Of a stretch of DNA of 64,000 bases, positions 15,314 to 25,507 are shown piece by piece. The stretch is from an uncultured bacterium. GTDB taxonomy: Bacteria > Chloroflexota > Anaerolineae > J036 > Brachytrichaceae. The DNA lies in the NCBI GenBank assembly GCA_903921365.1, contig CAIXPS010000217.1, positions 30,984-94,983 of the forward strand. The letters run 5' to 3'. The translations under genes and the position numbers were made by a program. Numbering within the stretch: position 1 is the stretch's first letter; every line of letters starts with the position of its first letter. The notes beneath the pieces are model-generated. The model ran no database searches. It was not told the origin of the DNA and was given only the letters and a program-made list of their open reading frames with translations.

Positions 15314-16648
15314 ATGAGCGTATCCTTCTCCTTCAAATATTACAACCCGAGAAACCTTGAGATCATCGATACGACGCTGCGCGAAGGGTCGCAGTCGTCG
15401 CTACTCCATGATCACTATAAGTATTTCTTTAGCACAGCCGACAAGGTGGAGATCGTGCGCGCTCTGATCGTGTATGGAGTGAAGTTTATTGAGTTATTCG
15501 CCCCTAACGTCAGCCCGCAGGAAGCAACGGATTGGGTCGCCGTTAAGGATGCACGCGATGAACTCGTGGTGCAATGCGGCTACACCTTCCTGCTCGCTCA
15601 CGTGCGCTGCCATCCTGCCGATGTTGAGGCTGCTATCAAAGCCGGGGCAGATGGGTTGAACATGTATATGGGCACCTCAGAAGTGTCCCGCAACTTCAAC
15701 CACGGCCAGACCATCGGCGAGATTACGCGCAGGGCCGCCAGCCTCATCGAGCAGGTCCACAAGGACTACCCCGATCTGATCCTGCGCTTCAGCGGCGAGG
15801 ATGCCTTCCGCACACGCGAGGACGATTTGTTCAACGTGTATGACGCCGTGGCGCCGTTCGTATCACGCTTCGGCACACCCGACACCGTCGGCGTGGCCAC
15901 ACCGACCGCGGTCGCGCGCCGCGTGCGCCTGTTACGTGAACGGTACCCGCATGTCGATCTGGAAGGCCATTTTCACGACGATCGCGGTTACGCGTTGATC
16001 AATTCGCTTGAGGCCGTCCGCGCCGGCACGCGCTATGTCAACACAACGCTGCTCGGCATCGGCGAGCGCTCCGGGATTACTTCGATGACCGGTCTGCTAT
16101 TCAACCTGTTCGTCGACAAGGACTACCAGTATCTGGATGGCTATCACGTGCGCGGGTCTTACCCGATCAATGTGCTCATGGCCGACAAACTGCGCAAACT
16201 GGTCCCGTCCAAGGAGCCGGTCAGCTTGACAAATCGCACCCATGCGGCAGGCGTCCACCAGAAGGCGATGATTAACAGCGCCAGCACGTATGAAGCGAAT
16301 CCACTCGATCAATTTGGCGTCACTGAATCTGAAATCCTGCTCGGCCCGCTGTGCGGCTGGAACGTCATCCATTACTTCCTGAAGGAAATCTGCGGGTTCG
16401 ACATCGACGAATCCGGCGCAAAGAGCATCGCCACTTCGTTCAAGAAACAGGTGTACGGCATCCCGTTTGGCGCATCGCCGGCGGCATTGCTGATCGATAT
16501 TGCCGAGAAGGAATACGGGTTAAAACCAATCAACGTCCCTGAGCAATTCCGCGGCACGATCGCGCAGAACCTGACCGATACAACACATACCGCCGAAGTG
16601 GGTGAAGTGACCCATGCCAGCGGCGTGATCCTGCGCTCAAAGCAATAA
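15314..16648 (+). CDS. Homocitrate synthase
   Basis: A 444-residue alpha-isopropylmalate/homocitrate synthase family enzyme condensing 2-oxoglutarate with acetyl-CoA, the first step of the aminoadipate route. The TIM barrel opens with IIDTTLREGSQ (Arg and Asp of the active site, about 17-27) and later shows GHFHDDRG (metal-binding His) and the NTTLLGIGERSG motif typical of this family; a C-terminal regulatory/lid region begins near 300. Its place at the end of the lysW-K operon, and the absence of leucine genes, favours homocitrate synthase over isopropylmalate or citramalate synthase. Confidence 0.87.
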   Translation: MSVSFSFKYYNPRNLEIIDTTLREGSQSSLLHDHYKYFFSTADKVEIVRALIVYGVKFIELFAPNVSPQEATDWVAVKDARDELVVQCGYTFLLAHVRCHPADVEAAIKAGADGLNMYMGTSEVSRNFNHGQTIGEITRRAASLIEQVHKDYPDLILRFSGEDAFRTREDDLFNVYDAVAPFVSRFGTPDTVGVATPTAVARRVRLLRERYPHVDLEGHFHDDRGYALINSLEAVRAGTRYVNTTLLGIGERSGITSMTGLLFNLFVDKDYQYLDGYHVRGSYPINVLMADKLRKLVPSKEPVSLTNRTHAAGVHQKAMINSASTYEANPLDQFGVTESEILLGPLCGWNVIHYFLKEICGFDIDESGAKSIATSFKKQVYGIPFGASPAALLIDIAEKEYGLKPINVPEQFRGTIAQNLTDTTHTAEVGEVTHASGVILRSKQ

Positions 16649-16660
16649 GGGAAATAAGGC

Positions 16661-17302
16661 TTGAACATCGTGCTGGGCATCCCAGGTCCGTGGGCTGATA
16701 CCGTAGAGCTGGGACGGGCGATTGCGGCGTCTAACGACGGGTATCATCTCCACGAGGGGCAGCTTGTCGGGCCGGGAATTTCAGCCCAGCTAGAGTTGAT
16801 CGAGAGTTGCACCTATCTCATCTGTCCCGGCGGATCGCTGGATGCCGGGCGCAACGCCATGGCTCTGGCCGCGGTGATCCTGCGCGCAGGCGGTTATGCC
16901 GTCAGGGTAGAGAGTGCCGGACTATCGCACAGCGCAAAAAACTGGCTGGCACAAGCTGAACGGAGCGAAACGCATGTTGGAGCGCTTTATATCGGCTACG
17001 TTGCCCTGATCAATCGGCAGGGACAGGTGTATTCATGTGGCATGCACAACCTCGGGTTTCCCGATGCAACGGTGGCATCCACAACGTCTGTGCGCGTCGC
17101 CGGGGAGTTGCTGCGTGGGTTTCTGATGTCAGTGATCCACGACCAGCCGCTACTGGTCAGTGCGAAGTCCACCCTGGACGATGGCGCAGGCACTTTCTAT
17201 CTCCTCACACACGAGGCATGCGCACTGTGTGAACCCGATGACCCCTTCTTCAACCCATTCGGCGTGTGGCGATTAACTCCTGTGTCATTGTCTGATTCTT
17301 GA
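16661..17302 (+). CDS. Unknown protein at end of lysine operon (DUF4261-like guess)
   Basis: 213 residues starting at TTG 16661, 12 bases after homocitrate synthase, with AAGGGAAATAAGG upstream. The sequence suggests a soluble alpha/beta protein; landmarks are GIPGPWAD near the start, a central SHSAKNWLAQ helix, and a C-terminal CALCEPDDPFFNPFG segment with two nearby cysteines. The middle, with a GMHNLGFPD turn and a following helix, is loosely like DUF4261 proteins. No enzymatic motif is recognised. Co-location with the lysine operon may reflect read-through rather than a shared job. Confidence 0.6.
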   Translation: MNIVLGIPGPWADTVELGRAIAASNDGYHLHEGQLVGPGISAQLELIESCTYLICPGGSLDAGRNAMALAAVILRAGGYAVRVESAGLSHSAKNWLAQAERSETHVGALYIGYVALINRQGQVYSCGMHNLGFPDATVASTTSVRVAGELLRGFLMSVIHDQPLLVSAKSTLDDGAGTFYLLTHEACALCEPDDPFFNPFGVWRLTPVSLSDS

Positions 17303-17330
17303 CGCTACACAGCCCAACGCAATTTCGTTC

Positions 17331-18275
17331 CTACAGGCTGGCCTGCTGGAACTTGCGTTGGCGCGCAGCAGCCTGTCGCTTCCGCACTACGGCATAGAGA
17401 ATCAACGACGCGACCGTCACCACATATGGAATCATCTGAACCAGTTGGCTGGGAATTTTCAGGTTCCCCAGTTGAATGGAGAGCGCGTCCGCAGCGCCGA
17501 AAACCACTGCGGCGATCAAAGTCCCGACCGGATGCTTCGCCCCCAGGTATACCGCAGCCAGGGCGATAAAGCCGCGCCCGGCAGTCATATCGCGTTGAAA
17601 GAACTTGACGTACCCCATGCTCAGGTGGATGCCTCCCAATGCCGCCAGAAACCCACTCATCAGCAACGCCAGATACCGCATCGCCGTGACGTTGATGCCG
17701 ACCGACCGTGCTGCATCCGGATTCTCGCCCACCGCGCGCACATGAATGCCCGGCCGCGTGCGATACAGGAACAACCAGACCAGACCGGTAGCGATAAAGG
17801 CCACATAGGTCAGCAGATTCTGCCCGCTCAGGATTTCACCCAGGACAGGGATGTCTTTGATAAACGGTATGTCAACAGTTGGCATTTGCAGGCTGACCAG
17901 CTTGGAAGACGAGCCCTTATCCCCGGTTAACAGGTAAACAACGAAAATCGTAGCGCCCGATGCCAGAATGTTCAAGGCCAGCCCGACAAGGATGATGTCC
18001 GCTTTGAGGTTCAGATGAAAGAAACCGAGAATCAACGCCATGATCTCTGCCAGCAATACACCGGCCAGCAGCCCCAGCCACTCGCTCTGAGTATAGGCGC
18101 TGACCAGCACGCCAGCGCACGCGGCCGTGAGCATCATGCCTTCAAGGGCTATATTGGGCACACCGCCGAGTTCGGCAATCAGCCCGCCCAGCGCAGGCAG
18201 AATGAGCGGTGTGGATACCCGCAGAATGGTGGACACAAACACCGCGCTAAAGATAACTTGCAGAACACTTTCCAT
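17331..18275 (-). CDS. ABC importer permease, second subunit (nucleoside type, YufQ/NupQ-like)
   Basis: A 314-residue inner-membrane permease of the branched-chain/ribose (BPD_transp_2) type with about eight helices. The conserved cytoplasmic coupling segment GENPDAARSVGINV (about 177-190), which contacts the ATPase, and the LGGIHLSMG helix mark it as the second permease of BMP-family nucleoside importers. It is the last gene of a four-gene minus-strand cluster: BMP lipoprotein, ATPase, permease 1, permease 2. It ends in a basic Arg/Lys/Gln-rich tail. Confidence 0.87.
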   Translation of the reverse strand: MESVLQVIFSAVFVSTILRVSTPLILPALGGLIAELGGVPNIALEGMMLTAACAGVLVSAYTQSEWLGLLAGVLLAEIMALILGFFHLNLKADIILVGLALNILASGATIFVVYLLTGDKGSSSKLVSLQMPTVDIPFIKDIPVLGEILSGQNLLTYVAFIATGLVWLFLYRTRPGIHVRAVGENPDAARSVGINVTAMRYLALLMSGFLAALGGIHLSMGYVKFFQRDMTAGRGFIALAAVYLGAKHPVGTLIAAVVFGAADALSIQLGNLKIPSQLVQMIPYVVTVASLILYAVVRKRQAAARQRKFQQASL

Positions 18276-18322
18276 CGGATTCTCGCTTTATGCGGATGGG
18301 CCTGCCACCCCTAAGTTGGTTG

Positions 18323-19506
18323 TCATATATTCCTTCGACTTTGTTCCGACGGCACTGCCGTCGCGTCCGACACCGCCGCAGTGCGACTGCTCGAAGTGCC
18401 ACTGGTATTGCGACGCGCGCGCACAAACTCGATCACGAACTGAGCGGTGATCAGCAGGATGATGACCGCCTGGATGACCTGCACAATTTCTGCGCCAACC
18501 GAGGCGGTGCGCTCCATGATGTCGCCCCCGATGCGCAGATAGGAGTAGAACAAGCCGGTAATAGGCACCAGCAGCGGGTTATTGCGCGCCAGCATCGCCA
18601 CCACAATCCCCTCAAAGCCCAAGCCGGCGGAGATGCCCAGGATCAGGCGATTGTGCACGCCAAGCGCCAGGTGCACGCCGCCAATCGCCGCGACCGCGCC
18701 GCCAATCGCAAACGACAGCATGATCACGCGCCTGGTGTTTATCCCGCCATACCGGGCGAACTTCTCGTTTGCGCCAATCATGCGCACCTCGTAACCAAAC
18801 GATGTTCGCCGCATCAACACCCATACGGCAATGACCGCGATCAGGACAAGCACAATAGCCAGGTTCGCGCGTCCCAGGTTCGCATTGAAAATATCCGCTA
18901 GAAGTGGAAATGCCGAAGTCGCAGGGAGCAACGCCGACCGCCGCACGTTGTCACCCTCGGGCGTCAGAAAGTTGATCAGTAGATACTGATAAAGGTTCGC
19001 GATGATAGCGTTAATCATCAGGGTGGAAACAACCTCGTTGGCGTTGAGATACGCCTTCATCCATCCGGGTATCAACGCGACAAGGAATCCGGCGGTCATG
19101 GCGGCCAGCAACGGCACGACAATCCCAAGCACGGGCGGCAGCGGGACATATAACGCCACAACCGCAGCAGTCAACGCGCCAACCAGCAACGACCCTTCCG
19201 CACCGAGGTTAAACTGGCGCGCCTGGAAAGCGATGGAGACCGACAGACCGATCAGGATCAACGTCGTCGCATCCTGGATCCAGTTGCCAAGGCGGTTGAC
19301 CTGGCTGAGCGGCCCCGTCAACAAGGCGGTATAGGCCTTGATCGGCTCTTTCCCGACGGCAAGTGTGACGATAAACCCGATCAATAGCGCAATCATGATC
19401 GTCCCAAGGGTCACAATCAAGTCGATCAGGGAGGACCGCACACGTTCTTTTCGAATGCGCGCGCGTTCTACAGCGCGATTCTCAGACAGTGTGATTGCGG
19501 ATGTGT

Positions 19507-19513
<7 letters not shown>
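18323..19513 (-). CDS. ABC importer permease, first subunit (YufP/NupP-like)
   Basis: A 396-residue BPD_transp_2 permease with about nine helices. It carries the coupling motif MIGANEKFARYGGIN and the ANEVVSTLMINAI segment typical of the first permease of purine-nucleoside importers. The start is TTG 19513, overlapping the ATPase stop, so translation is coupled. The last roughly 24 residues (Ser/Thr/Arg-rich, after the final helix and RARRNTSGTS) are encoded by adjacent copies of repeats A and C read antisense, so the C-terminal tail is repeat-derived. Confidence 0.87.
18343..18371 (+). repeat. Palindromic repeat C, copy 2
   Basis: GTTCCGACGGCACTGCCGTC then GCGTCCGAC: near-perfect palindrome CGACGGCA-C-TGCCGTCG, matching 5857-5891. 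It lies antisense in the permease C-terminus. Confidence 0.7.
18386..18410 (+). repeat. Dispersed palindromic repeat A, copy in permease tail
   Basis: ACTGCTCGAAGTGCCACTGG with arms GTGCC/GGTAT. Only 14 bases separate it from repeat C. The gene runs antisense to it. Confidence 0.7.
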
Positions 19514-21042
<1,529 letters not shown>

Positions 21043-21060
21043 TGCTTCGAATCCTATGGG

Positions 21061-21081
21061 ACTGCTCTGAGTCCCTGATGT
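21061..21081 (+). repeat. Dispersed palindromic repeat A, degenerate intergenic copy
   Basis: ACTGCTCTGAGTCCCTGATG just upstream of the ATPase gene. The left half and first arm are conserved and the right arm is lost. A second partial GTGCTCTGAG lies at 21101. Confidence 0.45.
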
Positions 21082-21190
21082 TAACGGGGTATCTTTGCTA
21101 GTGCTCTGAGCAGATGGGGTGCTGATTTTGTGTCTCCTGCGTCTAGGGCGGCGTCACACGGATTGCGCGAACTGTGCTGTGAGACAAATC

Positions 21191-21221
21191 ACCGCCCCGG
21201 TTCAAAGGCTGCCAGGGCGGT
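21191..21221 (-). terminator. Hairpin between BMP lipoprotein and ATPase genes
   Basis: A 10-bp stem with one T-G pair (21191-21200 with 21212-21221) lies 18 bases past the lipoprotein stop. With only a weak T tract it may be a partial terminator or mRNA stabiliser, letting the binding protein be made in excess of the transporter. Confidence 0.55.
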
Positions 21222-21238
21222 AATAATAACGGGCGACT

Positions 21239-22393
21239 TTACTTCAGCGTGGTATCAACCTTGATCTTGCCATCCTTGATGTCTTGAGCGGCTTGCGTCA
21301 CTTTTGCCTGGATATCGGCGGGGATCAACTTCGTGTAGTTCTCGTTGTTCGCCAGACCAACGGCGTCCTCAGCAACACCGAGGTATTCGGCAGTGCCGTA
21401 CTTGAGCGTCCCGGCAGCGTCCAGTTTGGCCGCGCGAGCAATCCCAGCGCCCACGTTCTTGAGCATCGACGTGATAATCGTCGCCTTCTGCTTCGGGTCT
21501 GCAACAGTGAAATACTGATCAGAATCGACGCCCAGCGCGTACGAGTTGGCCTCTACAGCGGCCTCGAACACGCCCATTCCAGAGCCGCCAGCCACGCCCC
21601 ACACGACGCCAGCGCCTTGCTGATACATCGACTTGGCAATTTCCTTGCCCTTGGCCGGATTGCTCCACGGATTATCACCGCCAACGTACTGAATGATGAT
21701 ATCCGTATCCGGGTTAAGTCCGGCGTCCTTCAAACCTTGCTTGAAACCGACGAAGAAGTCATTGATGCCAGGGATGTCCATCCCGCCGACACCGCCGACT
21801 TTGGTCTTGTTCTCAATACCCTTCAAAGCCTTGGCCTTCAGCGCCAGCCCCGTGGCCAGACCGACCAGGTAGGAACCCTCGTTCTGCTTGAAATACATCG
21901 AGTAAAGGTTAGCGCATTTGTTCGAGCAGCTTCCGCCGCCCAGCTTGCCGGCAAAATCGACGTCTCCCTCAAAGAACCAGAACTTCTTGTTCGGGTACTT
22001 GGGCGCAATCTTGCTTATGTAGTCGCCCATATCAAGCGATCCCGCCACCAGTGCGTCATAGTCGTCGGACGCTGCGGCGTCTTCGAGACCCGGCTCCCAC
22101 TTGTTGCGGTCATAACTCAATTCAACCAGCTTTGTCTCGTAAGCCAGGTCTTTCTTGATCATATCCAGACCTGAGTTGGCCGAGTCAAAAAACGACTTGT
22201 CACCCAGTGTGCCGTTAATCACCAGCTTGACGCGCAGTTTCTTCCCGGCAGCGGGCGCGGCAGTAGCAGCGGTTTTTGCTGCGGGCGCTGAAGTGGCCAC
22301 GGGCGCAGACGTCGGCGTGCCAGCGCCACAGGCTGTCAAAATCAGGGATGCCGCCGCGGCAGCGGTCAACCAGACGCTCAATTTGATACTCAT
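21239..22393 (-). CDS. BMP-family (PnrA-like) substrate-binding lipoprotein
   Basis: 384 residues. A signal peptide ends in the lipobox LTAC (Cys about 22), followed by a Thr/Ala/Pro linker and a periplasmic-binding fold of the BMP/Med/PnrA family. Landmarks are NGTLGDKSFFDSANSG (substrate pocket, about 59-75), DALVAGSLDMGDYI and GVDSDQYFT. Family members bind purine nucleosides and feed them to the adjacent ABC importer. GAGGAGAGAAG precedes ATG 22393. As the first gene of the cluster, it is followed by a hairpin before the ATPase. Confidence 0.92.
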   Translation of the reverse strand: MSIKLSVWLTAAAAASLILTACGAGTPTSAPVATSAPAAKTAATAAPAAGKKLRVKLVINGTLGDKSFFDSANSGLDMIKKDLAYETKLVELSYDRNKWEPGLEDAAASDDYDALVAGSLDMGDYISKIAPKYPNKKFWFFEGDVDFAGKLGGGSCSNKCANLYSMYFKQNEGSYLVGLATGLALKAKALKGIENKTKVGGVGGMDIPGINDFFVGFKQGLKDAGLNPDTDIIIQYVGGDNPWSNPAKGKEIAKSMYQQGAGVVWGVAGGSGMGVFEAAVEANSYALGVDSDQYFTVADPKQKATIITSMLKNVGAGIARAAKLDAAGTLKYGTAEYLGVAEDAVGLANNENYTKLIPADIQAKVTQAAQDIKDGKIKVDTTLK

Positions 22394-22481
22394 ATAGGTT
22401 CTTCTCTCCTCTTTATTGGCACATTATTGCCACGCCGATTCTATCATCGCGAGCGCCTGCTCACAGTGGACATTGGACGAT

Positions 22482-22487
22482 TACAAT
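22482..22487 (+). promoter_or_regulatory. -10 hexamer TACAAT, leaderless context (queT)
   Basis: TACAAT ends 8 nt before ATG 22496 with no ribosome binding site between. Confidence 0.45.
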
Positions 22488-22495
22488 CCTTGCTG

Positions 22496-22993
22496 ATGAA
22501 AACCCTCACTACCCGGCGCGTCGTCCGTATCGCGATTATTGCGGCGCTTTATGCGGTAATTACACTCCTGATTGCGCCAATTGCGTACAGCGCCCTGCAG
22601 TTCCGCATCAGCGAAGCGATTAAGGTATTTGTGCTCTTTGATCCCTGGCTGGCGGTCGGCATCGGCATTGGCACGTTTATCAGTAACCTTGCCAGCCCAA
22701 ATGGCCCCCTGGACCTCACATTAATGCCGCTGACGGACATCCTGGGCGGTCTTCTTGTTTGGGCGGTCTACAAACTCGTCCTGCGCCGGAAAGCCCCTGC
22801 CCTGGCGATGGCGCTCTACGCGCTCACAACCTCGCTCGCCGTGTCTGCAATGCTCGCTATTCTGGGGGTTGACGCGTTTCTCGTGTTGTTTCCCCCCATT
22901 CTCTTCAGTGAGTTAGTGATCATGGCGCCGGCGACGCCGCTTATTTTCTGGATCAAGCGCCAATTGCAGGCTCGCGGCATCGAGTTGGAATAA
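22496..22993 (+). CDS. queT: QueT-like queuosine-precursor transporter
   Basis: A 165-residue membrane protein with five or six helices, matching QueT, the substrate-binding (S) component of an ECF-type vitamin transporter thought to import a queuosine precursor. Recognisable segments are LQFRISEAIKVFVLFDPW near the start and NLASPNGPLDL in the middle, both typical of QueT. The chosen ATG 22496 gives the expected family length; the 23-residue upstream extension is polar and unlike the family. No preQ1 riboswitch could be recognised upstream. ECF energising subunits are not in this window. Confidence 0.85.
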   Translation: MKTLTTRRVVRIAIIAALYAVITLLIAPIAYSALQFRISEAIKVFVLFDPWLAVGIGIGTFISNLASPNGPLDLTLMPLTDILGGLLVWAVYKLVLRRKAPALAMALYALTTSLAVSAMLAILGVDAFLVLFPPILFSELVIMAPATPLIFWIKRQLQARGIELE

Positions 22994-22996
22994 CAT

Positions 22997-23034
22997 AAAA
23001 CGCCGCCAGAGCTTGATGTCCTGGCAGTGTTTTT
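22997..23034 (+). terminator. Terminator between queT and the sialidase-like gene
   Basis: AAAACGCCGCCAG (22997-23009) can pair with CTGGCAGTGTTTT (23021-23033) with one mismatch, followed by T residues. The A run on the left lets it work for both convergent genes. Confidence 0.6.
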
Positions 23035-23058
23035 CATAAACCTGACGAGAAAATTGCT

Positions 23059-24180
23059 TCACAGATATGACGCGTAGTTCTCGAGGCAAGCAAAAATTAC
23101 CCGATTAGCGTCATGGTAGTTTCTTGCGCCGCGATAAGCTGCGCGAACAAGATAGATGATATCGTCCCCATCAAATTGCCAATCCACATACTGAAAACCT
23201 GTAAGTCGCACCGAGTCTTCCTGAGTGAGTCCGCTATCATCCGTCATCAACGTTTTAGCGATTTCCCAGTGAACCAGGTCTGTCGAAACCGCTAGTGAAA
23301 GTATATTGCGCTGATTGGGCCATTTGCAATCGGTGACCTTGTTTACCAGCGACAGATACCGGTGCGATTCAGGATCGCGTCGAATCGTAAACTTTGATGC
23401 GCCGCCAGGGAAATCAATAAATCCGGTCGAAGGGTCGAAGCCTATAATCGCACCGTTATCGCGCACGTTCACGATGGCGGCCTTGCCGACAATGGGATGT
23501 GCATGGAACCGCAGGATATTCCACACTTCCCCATTGGGCGTTGCAACCAGATTCCCTTCCAGCCAGCCGGGTCGCTCCAGTGTGCCCCATTTGCTCGGCA
23601 GCCATGATGGATCAAAAGCCAATTTGTTGCTCATCGTCCAACTATTGGCGTCAAGCAGGTCAGCGTCGACAGCGGCAGAGATCACAGCAGCCTTGAATCC
23701 GGAACCCCAGATCAAGGGATCGCAGTCTTCAACGGCGCGATACAACCTGTTCTGATGCACAAGCACAGGCACAGGCGCACAATGGTAATTCGGGGATGCG
23801 TGACCTGCCCCACCCGAAAAAAGCAGTCCGGTCTTCTCGTCCGATGGATGCGTCCACGTGAAACCGCCATCGTCGCTTCGGCGGATCACAATGGAGCCCC
23901 ATTGCTGGCTCGTTCCAAGCAGATAGATACTGCCGCGGTGCAGGTAAAGTGTGGACCAGAACGCATTGAGGACATGCGTTATATTCGCCCATGTATGACC
24001 ATCATCTTCTGATCGGTAGATGCTCGTTAGCCCTTCCTCACCATCGCTTGTGCGGGGACACCCTGTGCCAAAATAGTCATGACAAGCGACCAGCGCGCCA
24101 TCTGGCAACCGCACAATACTTGGGCTTCCCAGAAAAGTTTTCGTCTGCTCAGGTTGATACTTCACTTCATGCCAGGTCAT
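23059..24180 (-). CDS. Sialidase/BNR-repeat-like protein
   Basis: 373 residues forming a probable beta-propeller of the exo-alpha-sialidase type. Two Asp-box motifs are visible, SEDDGHTW and SDDGGFTW (form S-x-D-x-G-x-T-W), and a third region (LSVSTDLVHW) resembles glycosidase family 43/33 blades. The N-terminal LGSPSIVRLPDG is typical of this group. No signal peptide is seen, so it may act in the cytoplasm. ATG 24180 has GAGG 6 nt upstream; a longer frame to 24309 runs through the neighbouring tRNA-Ala and is rejected. Substrate unknown. Confidence 0.75.
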   Translation of the reverse strand: MTWHEVKYQPEQTKTFLGSPSIVRLPDGALVACHDYFGTGCPRTSDGEEGLTSIYRSEDDGHTWANITHVLNAFWSTLYLHRGSIYLLGTSQQWGSIVIRRSDDGGFTWTHPSDEKTGLLFSGGAGHASPNYHCAPVPVLVHQNRLYRAVEDCDPLIWGSGFKAAVISAAVDADLLDANSWTMSNKLAFDPSWLPSKWGTLERPGWLEGNLVATPNGEVWNILRFHAHPIVGKAAIVNVRDNGAIIGFDPSTGFIDFPGGASKFTIRRDPESHRYLSLVNKVTDCKWPNQRNILSLAVSTDLVHWEIAKTLMTDDSGLTQEDSVRLTGFQYVDWQFDGDDIIYLVRAAYRGARNYHDANRVIFACLENYASYL

Positions 24181-24251
24181 GTTCAGCCTCATTGTCAGTG
24201 GGGTAAATAAAAAACACCAGCGGGTATAAAACTCCGCCGGTGTCTGGATTA

Positions 24252-24324
24252 TGGACCTGAGGGGATTTGAACCCCTGACCTCCTCAGTGCGATTGAGGCG
24301 CGCTCCCAACTGCGCTACAGGCCC
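24252..24324 (-). tRNA. tRNA-Ala(CGC)
   Basis: 73-nt cloverleaf. The acceptor GGGCCTG pairs with CAGGTCC and keeps the G3-U70 wobble that identifies alanine tRNA. The anticodon stem CCTCA/TGAGG holds loop ATCGCAC (anticodon CGC), and the T loop is TTCAAAT. The CCA end is not encoded. Confidence 0.95.
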
Positions 24325-24366
24325 GGAAACAAAAAGGATGAAGGATTTATTCCCTCATCCTTCTCA

Positions 24367-24438
24367 AGCGGGCGACGGGATTCGAACCCGCGACCTTCTC
24401 CTTGGCAAGGAGATGCTCTACCACTGAGCCACACCCGC
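24367..24438 (-). tRNA. tRNA-Gly(GCC)
   Basis: 72-nt cloverleaf with acceptor GCGGGTG/CGCCCGC, anticodon stem TCTCC/GGAGA, loop TTGCCAA (anticodon GCC), T loop TTCGAAT and discriminator T. Confidence 0.96.
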
Positions 24439-24460
24439 AAACCCACGACGAATCGTGAAA

Positions 24461-24533
24461 TGCCGACGAACAGGCTCGGACTGTTGACCCCGCGATTTTC
24501 AGTCGCGTGCTCTACCAACTGAGCTACGTCGGC
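24461..24533 (-). tRNA. tRNA-Phe(GAA)
   Basis: 73-nt cloverleaf with acceptor GCCGACG/CGTCGGC, anticodon stem CGCGA/TCGCG, loop CTGAAAA (anticodon GAA) and discriminator A. The T arm is AACAG-TCCGAGC-CTGTT. First in a Phe-Gly-Ala transcript. Confidence 0.95.
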
Positions 24534-24561
24534 AATTCTCTGCCTGCGTTTGAGAAACAAG

Positions 24562-24589
24562 ATTTTACCGAATACCGGTAGTTTGTCAA
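24562..24589 (-). promoter_or_regulatory. Promoter of the tRNA operon
   Basis: On the minus strand TTGACA (24589-24584), a 16-bp spacer, and TAAAAT (24567-24562) lie 28 bases before tRNA-Phe. This is a strong sigma-70 type promoter. Confidence 0.8.
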
Positions 24590-24599
24590 GCCACTCAGT

Positions 24600-24625
24600 C
24601 GCTGAAATCTACGCGCATTTCAGCG
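24600..24625 (-). terminator. Hairpin after ygfZ
   Basis: A perfect 9-bp stem CGCTGAAAT/ATTTCAGCG (24600-24608, 24617-24625) lies between the ygfZ stop and the tRNA promoter. There is no T tract, so it may be an mRNA end stabiliser. Confidence 0.45.
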
Positions 24626-24634
24626 TAGTTAATA

Positions 24635-25507
24635 TTACCACACATGATCGGGAGCAACAACCGTGACAACCGTGTCGTTGACCACAAGTCGTTGGCCTGC
24701 AGATGCAAACTGGCTGCGCGCGTAGCCCAGCGCCATGCGGCCATCGCTACTCACGCTCGTGACTTTCCCCGCTGCGGCTCCATCCACCTTAAGCTCCGCG
24801 CCGGCGGCGATGGCGCGTTCGGCCCGTAACCGGACCAGCCGCTTAGCCAACTGCCCGCGCGATTCCATCCGCGCGATGATCTCCTGGCCGATATAGCACC
24901 CTTTCGTAAAGCTCACGGCGCCCAGCAGACCGGCTTCCAACGGGATGTAGTCCTCGTTTATCTCATAAGGAAACATGGGATAGCCCGCGGCGATGCGTCG
25001 ATCCTGGTACTCAGAGATCGAATCCATTGGGTGCGCCTGGGTCATATCCGGCGGCGGGTTAATCAAAAAATAACCTGATCCGTCTAAAGGAGGCGCCCTA
25101 ACGATGACGCAATCGCCCGCATTCAAATGGCTGTGCAGGGCAAGCCGGGAAGCGCCGGCGGCCAACGTCTCCGCACTGCCGCTCGCTCCCTCGCCAAAGA
25201 GGCCCATGATTGGGTTGGCAGCCGACTTGTCCTCAAATTGAACATCATCGTTAAAGAACACATACTTGCGCAGCCATCGCACCAGTTTGCTCTGACCGTT
25301 GCCGCCGGCAATCATCAACAAGGAGTCCGGGAAAGCCAGGACGATCGCGTAGTCGACCATTCGCCCTATCGGGGTGGTAAACACCGTCGCGCGCCCCGTT
25401 CCAGGCTGTATCCCCAGCAAATTGCCAGTGGACATGCGGTGAAGGAAATCAATCCGGTTTGCCCCGCGCACACGAATCAGGGAGTAGACCCCAGTCAGAT
25501 TAACCAT
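24635..25507 (-). CDS. ygfZ: YgfZ/CAF17 folate-binding protein
   Basis: 290 residues of the GcvT-like folate-binding fold. The family signature KGCYIGQEIIAR is present at about residues 200-211, including the functional Cys, with an N-terminal GcvT-type domain (VRGANRIDFLHRMSTGNL) and a C-terminal beta barrel. YgfZ uses tetrahydrofolate to support assembly or repair of certain iron-sulfur enzymes. The start ATG 25507 overlaps the stop of the upstream DinB-like gene by one base, so the two are translationally coupled. Confidence 0.9.
   Translation of the reverse strand: MVNLTGVYSLIRVRGANRIDFLHRMSTGNLLGIQPGTGRATVFTTPIGRMVDYAIVLAFPDSLLMIAGGNGQSKLVRWLRKYVFFNDDVQFEDKSAANPIMGLFGEGASGSAETLAAGASRLALHSHLNAGDCVIVRAPPLDGSGYFLINPPPDMTQAHPMDSISEYQDRRIAAGYPMFPYEINEDYIPLEAGLLGAVSFTKGCYIGQEIIARMESRGQLAKRLVRLRAERAIAAGAELKVDGAAAGKVTSVSSDGRMALGYARSQFASAGQRLVVNDTVVTVVAPDHVW

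Noticed and set aside
22394..22495. preQ1 riboswitch upstream of queT
   Set aside because: The conserved preQ1 aptamer sequence and pseudoknot tail are not visible, and a -10 hexamer 8 nt from the start leaves no room for a leader.
24181..24309. N-terminal extension of the sialidase-like ORF
   Set aside because: The extra 43 residues come from translating tRNA-Ala and its flank; ATG 24180 has a proper ribosome binding site.
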